Below, one piece after another: positions 59,657-64,000 of a stretch of 64,000 bases of DNA. The notes under the pieces were generated by a model, which was not told the DNA's origin, ran no database searches, and saw nothing but the letters and a program-made list of their open reading frames with translations. Position 1 is the first letter of the stretch; each line of letters opens with the position of its first letter. The position numbers and the translations under genes are program-made. Origin of the DNA: Zeugodacus cucurbitae (taxonomy: Eukaryota > Arthropoda > Insecta > Diptera > Tephritidae); NCBI RefSeq assembly GCF_028554725.1, contig NC_071671.1, forward strand, positions 58,459,001 through 58,523,000. Reading direction: 5' to 3'.

Positions 59657-60760
59657 ATAGCAATTACCCGCTTGAAGAACAACAAAGTAGCGGCGGCCGA
59701 TAGATTACCGGTCGAGCTATTCAAATACAGCGGCGAAGAACTGATAAGGTGCATGCATCAGCTTCTTTGCAGAATATGGTCGGAAGAAAGCATGCCTGAC
59801 GATTGGAATCTCAGTGTGCTCTTCCCAATCCATAAAAGGGGAGATCCCACAATTTGTGCCAATCACCGTGGGATAAGCCTCCTAAATATCGCCTATAAGG
59901 TTCTATCGAGCGTTCTGTGTGAAAGACTAAAGCCCACCGTCAACAAACTGATTAGACCTTATTAGTGTGGCTTTAGACCTGGAAAATCCACAACTGACCA
60001 GATATTCACTATGCGCCAAATCTTGGAGAAGACCCGTGAAAAGAGGATCGACACACACCACCTTTTTGTCGATTTCAAAGCTGCTTTCGACAGCACGAAA
60101 AGGAGCTGCCTTTATGCCGCGATGTCTGAATTTGGTATCCCCGCAAAACTAATACGGCTGTGTAAGTTGACGTTGAGCAACACCAAATGCTCCGTCATGA
60201 TTGGGAAGGACCTCTCTGAGCCGTTCGATTCCAAACGAGGTTTCAGACAAGGTGACGTCTTTAACTTGATGCTGGAAAAAATAATACGAGCTGCAGAGCT
60301 AAATAGAAAAGGTACAATCTCCGTCCTGCTTTATACTGCAGAATCTTGGACGATGTCAACATCAGATGAGACGACACTAGGAGTTTTCGAGAGGAAAATT
60401 TTGCGCAAGATTTATGGTCCTCAGAACATTGGCAACGGCGAATCCGCAGACGATGGAACGATGAGCTGTACGAGTTATACGACGACATTGACATAGTTCA
60501 GCGAATAAAAAGACAGCGGCTACGCTGGCTAGGTCATGTTGTCCGAATGGACGAAAACACTCCAGATCTGAAAGTGTTCGATGCAGTACCCGCCGGAGGA
60601 AGCCGAGGAAGGGGAAGACCTCCACTCCGTTGGAGGTACCAGGTGGTGAGCGACCTGGTTACAATTGGGATCTCCAACTGGCGCAGAAGTGCGAAGGAGA
60701 GAAAGAAGTGGTGTACTATCGTCGATTCGGCTATAATCGGCTAAACGGTTGCAACGCCAA
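59657..60760 (+). pseudogene. Non-LTR retrotransposon relic with RT palm but no YADD box
   Basis: It encodes KNNKVAAADRLPVELF, RGISLLNIAYKVLSSVL, stop, CGFRPGKSTTDQIF, HHLFVDFKAAFDS (catalytic Asp, motif A), FDSKRGFRQGD (motif B), then FNLMLEKIIRAAELNRKG joined to SVLLYTAESW. It ends LRWLGHVVRMDE, GRGRPPLRW and SAIIG. The expected SLSCDF after RQGD and the block with YADD are deleted; there is one stop and several frame shifts. Same family as 21375-21915. Confidence 0.88.
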
Positions 60761-63539
60761 TCACAAATATAACCGTTATACATTAATCCGAATCTTTATT
60801 CGAACTTGGATTAATCATTTACAAAATAAATTATATTTATGTGTAGTTTTTACAACGAGCATATTTTACACAAGTCATTGTAGCTTCTTTCGACTTTTTA
60901 ATCAAGCCCATAGGTAAACTTGAATTGAATAGCTAATTTCAATGGGAAAAGCTTCGAATTGAAAATGCAATTTGTAAGCAATTATGTTAGAATATTTAAA
61001 TTAAGCTCTTGTATGAGTAGCAATAGAAACACGTGTGTATTTCGAGATTTTTTGGTTTCAGGTGGTGCAGAAAAAAAACAAAAATTAATTACAGAAATTC
61101 TTGAAAATTGGAGCACCAGAAACTGTCTCAAACATAAATAATAATTAAATAAATTACAGTGGTGTGAAGTAGTTAGAAGGAGATGAGGTTGTAATTATAA
61201 TCCATGAACACGTTTCTATACCGAACTGAAAACATATTTATCTGGCTGTATTAACTGAAATTCATACGTACCATATTTACAAATATAAAATATGAATTCT
61301 TAAAAAATTACTCACATACGCCGACACGTGTAAAAGTTGCATGCAAACTACATACATATGTACGATATATATTTTATTTTTGGAATTTTCAAATTAGTAA
61401 CCAGAAATAAATAATACAAATTGAAGGAATTGAAATTTTGGGGAAATATGCGTTAGACAGCAGTAGTGCCTACATATATGCCTAACAACGATTTCAGTAT
61501 CCAACACATGCAATAATTTAATTTGCACACACTTTATCGGGAAAAAATTCTTAGTATTTTACTATTTTTCTAATATACGCCCTTGCACACATGTTTCGCT
61601 TTGGATTTAATTTCCATAAATACATAGGTGCATATTTATATACATATGTTAATCATTTATCTAACTATCTTCCAACTAGTAGTAAATTAGACAATAATTA
61701 ATTTTTGTTCGAAAATTTGTAAAACTTTCGAAATGCATTATTATCTTGAGAGGAAATTTTGTTGAAGGAGTTATGATACTGAAATTTTTTACAATTAAAT
61801 ATGTGTAAGAAGCTTTGATAAAATTATATTGGGAAGGGTTGCCACTTAAAAAAAAATGCTAAGACTTGACTAGTATACAGAGAACTAATATCCGTATTCT
61901 TTTTTGGATTATTCCTTGCAATATGGTTTAAAACGGAAATAATAATAATTAAAGGGTTGCCACCTATTTGAAAATTTTTGAAAATTTGTATAACAAAAAC
62001 CTTTTAAGTAAAGTATTAATTTTACTGAATTTAAGAAAGATTTAAGAAATTTTAAAAGTTGAAAAAAAAAAATTGGAAAGTGTTGCCACTTGTTTAAAAA
62101 ACTATAATTATAACTGTACATGTACGTACCAGAGATAAGACTGATTTGAGATTTTTTTTTTTTGATCAGTCAATATAGTCCTGAGTGACTAAACAAAATA
62201 AATCACAAGGTTGCCACCTAAAAAAAAAATGATATGTCAATAATGAAAATATGCAAAAATAAATTCAACGATAAAGACTAATAAATAATCTATTGTCTCT
62301 TTGGTTGGAATGCAGTAGCAATGCTTAGCGCCTAGAACACGAAGCGTGTCTACACTGTATAACACTATTACCCTGGAGTCACACTGTTTCTAAGCTTTCC
62401 ATATGTCACTCACTTGCATACATATATACATATCTGCATAAATATGTATATGCACTTATGTAAACTTATGTATGCATCAACACAATTTGAGTAAATTGAA
62501 AATGTTAAATACATATTGGTTTTACTCATTCATACTTGTAAGCAAACATTTACTGTACTCAAGTAGCGTGTGGGAAAATAATATTGTTGAGGTTGCGTCA
62601 AATACTCGGAATTCAAAGCAGCTTCAAATTTTGTGCACACTTCAGGCAATTCGGTTAAGTATTACCTGGAAATTCAATATGTATGAGGGCATGTCAGTGG
62701 TTAAAGTATTTGAAGTAACGCATTTTAAAATAAAATTCTCAAGTAATTTATGTTCTTGTGTATTAGATATATGTATCAAACTTTACTTACCGCAAATTAC
62801 AATATTTTCCTGCAATAGAAGGAATAATAATACAATTATTGAAACTTTGGCTTAATAGTAATTTTTGGATAGATGAAAAAGAAATATGAGTTTATACAAA
62901 AAAATACGAAAGAAAACAGCTACAACCATAATCGGTATTTCTTCTTCTTGAGTATGAATATATGTGGAATTGCGTGTATAATAATATTTTCTAACCACAT
63001 TTCAACATTATTCACTCTACTGACAAACCTCAAACATTTAACAACTTGCATCCATTGATATAGACACCAGTGCGTATGAGTAACTCAACCAATATTCACA
63101 GCATATCAAGGCCTACACAAACGAAACAAAATCTAATATTTTGTCTATGAATCCAATTCGATAGTGATTAATATTTCAACAACTATGTATGGTATGGTGA
63201 ATTTCGAATCAAACTGAAACAAAAGTTCAATTGTCAAACATTGAATGAAGGCGATAACATTATGTGGCTATACCAGTCCGACACTTTCAAAAAACCGATT
63301 TTTTTGTTTTGCTTATTCTATAGTTTATACTTTCAAAAATATGCTGTGAAAGCGGTAAGTTTGTATCTCGAATAGTTTTTGAATGACCGCATTCTAAAGG
63401 TTACCAGATTACCACCTTGGTCTCTACATGAGGATGCTCCGGTCTTGAAACTTTCGTTAAGTCGCATCGAGTACTTTCTTTAAAAAAAAATTCACGAGAA
63501 TCGCCTAATTTTTCATGGGTTACACTGGTGGAACCCCTT
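60761..63539. other. AT-rich flank with degenerate GTTGCCAC repeat
   Basis: No gene supported. The 127-codon frame 62472-62855 has no domain. 63250-63545 ends GGAACCCCTTAA, like the right end of the 4716-5399 element, but its left end was not found. Confidence 0.4.
61837..62225 (+). repeat. Degenerate ~125-bp tandem array marked by GTTGCCACYT
   Basis: The motif occurs at 61837, 61955, 62080 and 62209 (spacings 118, 125, 129), each followed by an A-run or TTTGAAA and AT-rich filler. Confidence 0.65.
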
Positions 63540-63559
63540 AATATTTTTTTTTTTTTCAA

Positions 63560-63593
63560 AAAGGAAATTTCCCGTTATTTTTGAACACACCTC
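63560..63593. mobile_element. Solo mariner-type terminal repeat
   Basis: 'cccgttatttttgaacacac' followed by 'ctcatg' matches the inverted ends of the 58950 and 43528 elements; nothing else of the element is visible. Confidence 0.6.
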
Positions 63594-63680
63594 ATGTTGG
63601 CTTTTTATTGTTTTGTAAATACTAAAATATTTAACCAAACATCTGCTTGTTTGGCAACAATTAGAATGTTTTGCTAATTA

Positions 63681-64000
63681 TTAGGTCTACAACTATGCGT
63701 CCGCCGTTTTGTTTTTTTTTTGAAAATTTAAGGCTTTTTTTGTATAAAAACGGTTACAAAAATGTTATTCAAAATATTAGCCGTCGCTAGCTACCACTTT
63801 TGACCAAATTTCGAGAATTCGGCTCAAAAAGTGACATTTTCAGTTGAGAATAAGTTTGGGTTGCAAACAGATCTCTATAAATATTTTGTTGGGTTAATGT
63901 TGGCACAAATGTCCTGGATCTATATAAAGCGATTTAATCGATTTAATCGTCCAGTGCTTGACCCTAGAGACATCTATTGGAAAACGGCGGAAGCAAAGTT
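63681..64000 (+). mobile_element. Mariner-type inverted-repeat element, longest copy, cut by window edge
   Basis: Begins after TA with TTAGGTCTACAACTATGCG and reaches 'ggcggaagcaaagtt' at the window end, where the right terminus TTGTAGACCTAA is expected. It has about 160 bp of interior absent from the 18595 copy. No long ORF. Confidence 0.75.

Noticed and set aside
62472..62855. 127-codon plus-strand ORF
   Set aside because: No domain, signal peptide or splice context; composition follows the AT-rich background and it sits in unremarkable flank DNA.

Overview
The window looks like euchromatic, strongly AT-rich DNA from a higher fly. It has short GT-AG exons in long repeat-filled introns, many mariner-type relics, and about a dozen copies of a DINE-1/INE-1-like repeat carrying 'CCACGCCCAC' and 'GTCTGTCCGTCC' tracts. 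A tephritid fruit fly (Bactrocera or Zeugodacus type) is my best guess. That is inference from repeat style and protein similarity; no species marker is present.

Three genes can be reconstructed with consistent splice sites and phases. (1) A class A neuropeptide-type GPCR on the minus strand, six coding exons from 29259 down to 4284 (427 residues). It belongs to the myosuppressin/FMRFamide-receptor-like group. Its 5' UTR exon has its own splice acceptor at 29378-29380, so the transcript starts further right. (2) A three-exon gene for a 154-residue secreted protein with eight mature cysteines (10801-11526, plus strand), nested in the GPCR intron between coding exons 4 and 5. (3) A two-exon gene for a 101-residue secreted His/Ala/Pro-rich cuticle-like protein (50414-53839, plus strand).

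The same GPCR intron also holds, on the minus strand, three tandem ~470-bp repeats plus a diverged fourth (about 8770-10560). Each contains a short cysteine-rich reading frame. Between copies 1 and 3 the core of that frame differs only at synonymous sites, which suggests a young or decaying family of secreted micro-peptides. This is the least explained feature in the window.

Most of the rest is mobile-element debris. From left to right: an AT minisatellite with an internal 284-bp duplication (1500-2700); a TTAA-flanked inverted-repeat element (4716-5399); a DINE-like element with six ~153-bp internal repeats (6610-7925); tandem DINE-like copies (13505-15690); a LINE 3' relic lacking the RT catalytic box (21375-21915); a mariner relic split by a 58-bp inverted-repeat element (22965-23700); a GC-rich LINE ORF1 fused to a DINE fragment (25615-27664); further DINE-like copies at 30.9, 33.2, 36.3, 39.3, 46.5, 55.0 and 56.3 kb; mariner/ITm transposase fragments at 38.8-39.07 and 40.7-40.9 kb; a 634-bp element with perfect 22-bp terminal inverted repeats (42360-42993); two inverted copies of another MITE in the cuticle-like gene's intron; and a second RT-deleted LINE (59657-60760). 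The right edge cuts through another small mariner-type element. Two places (37.8-38.2 kb and 44.56-44.86 kb) show weak exon-like signals for membrane proteins and are given only as candidates.
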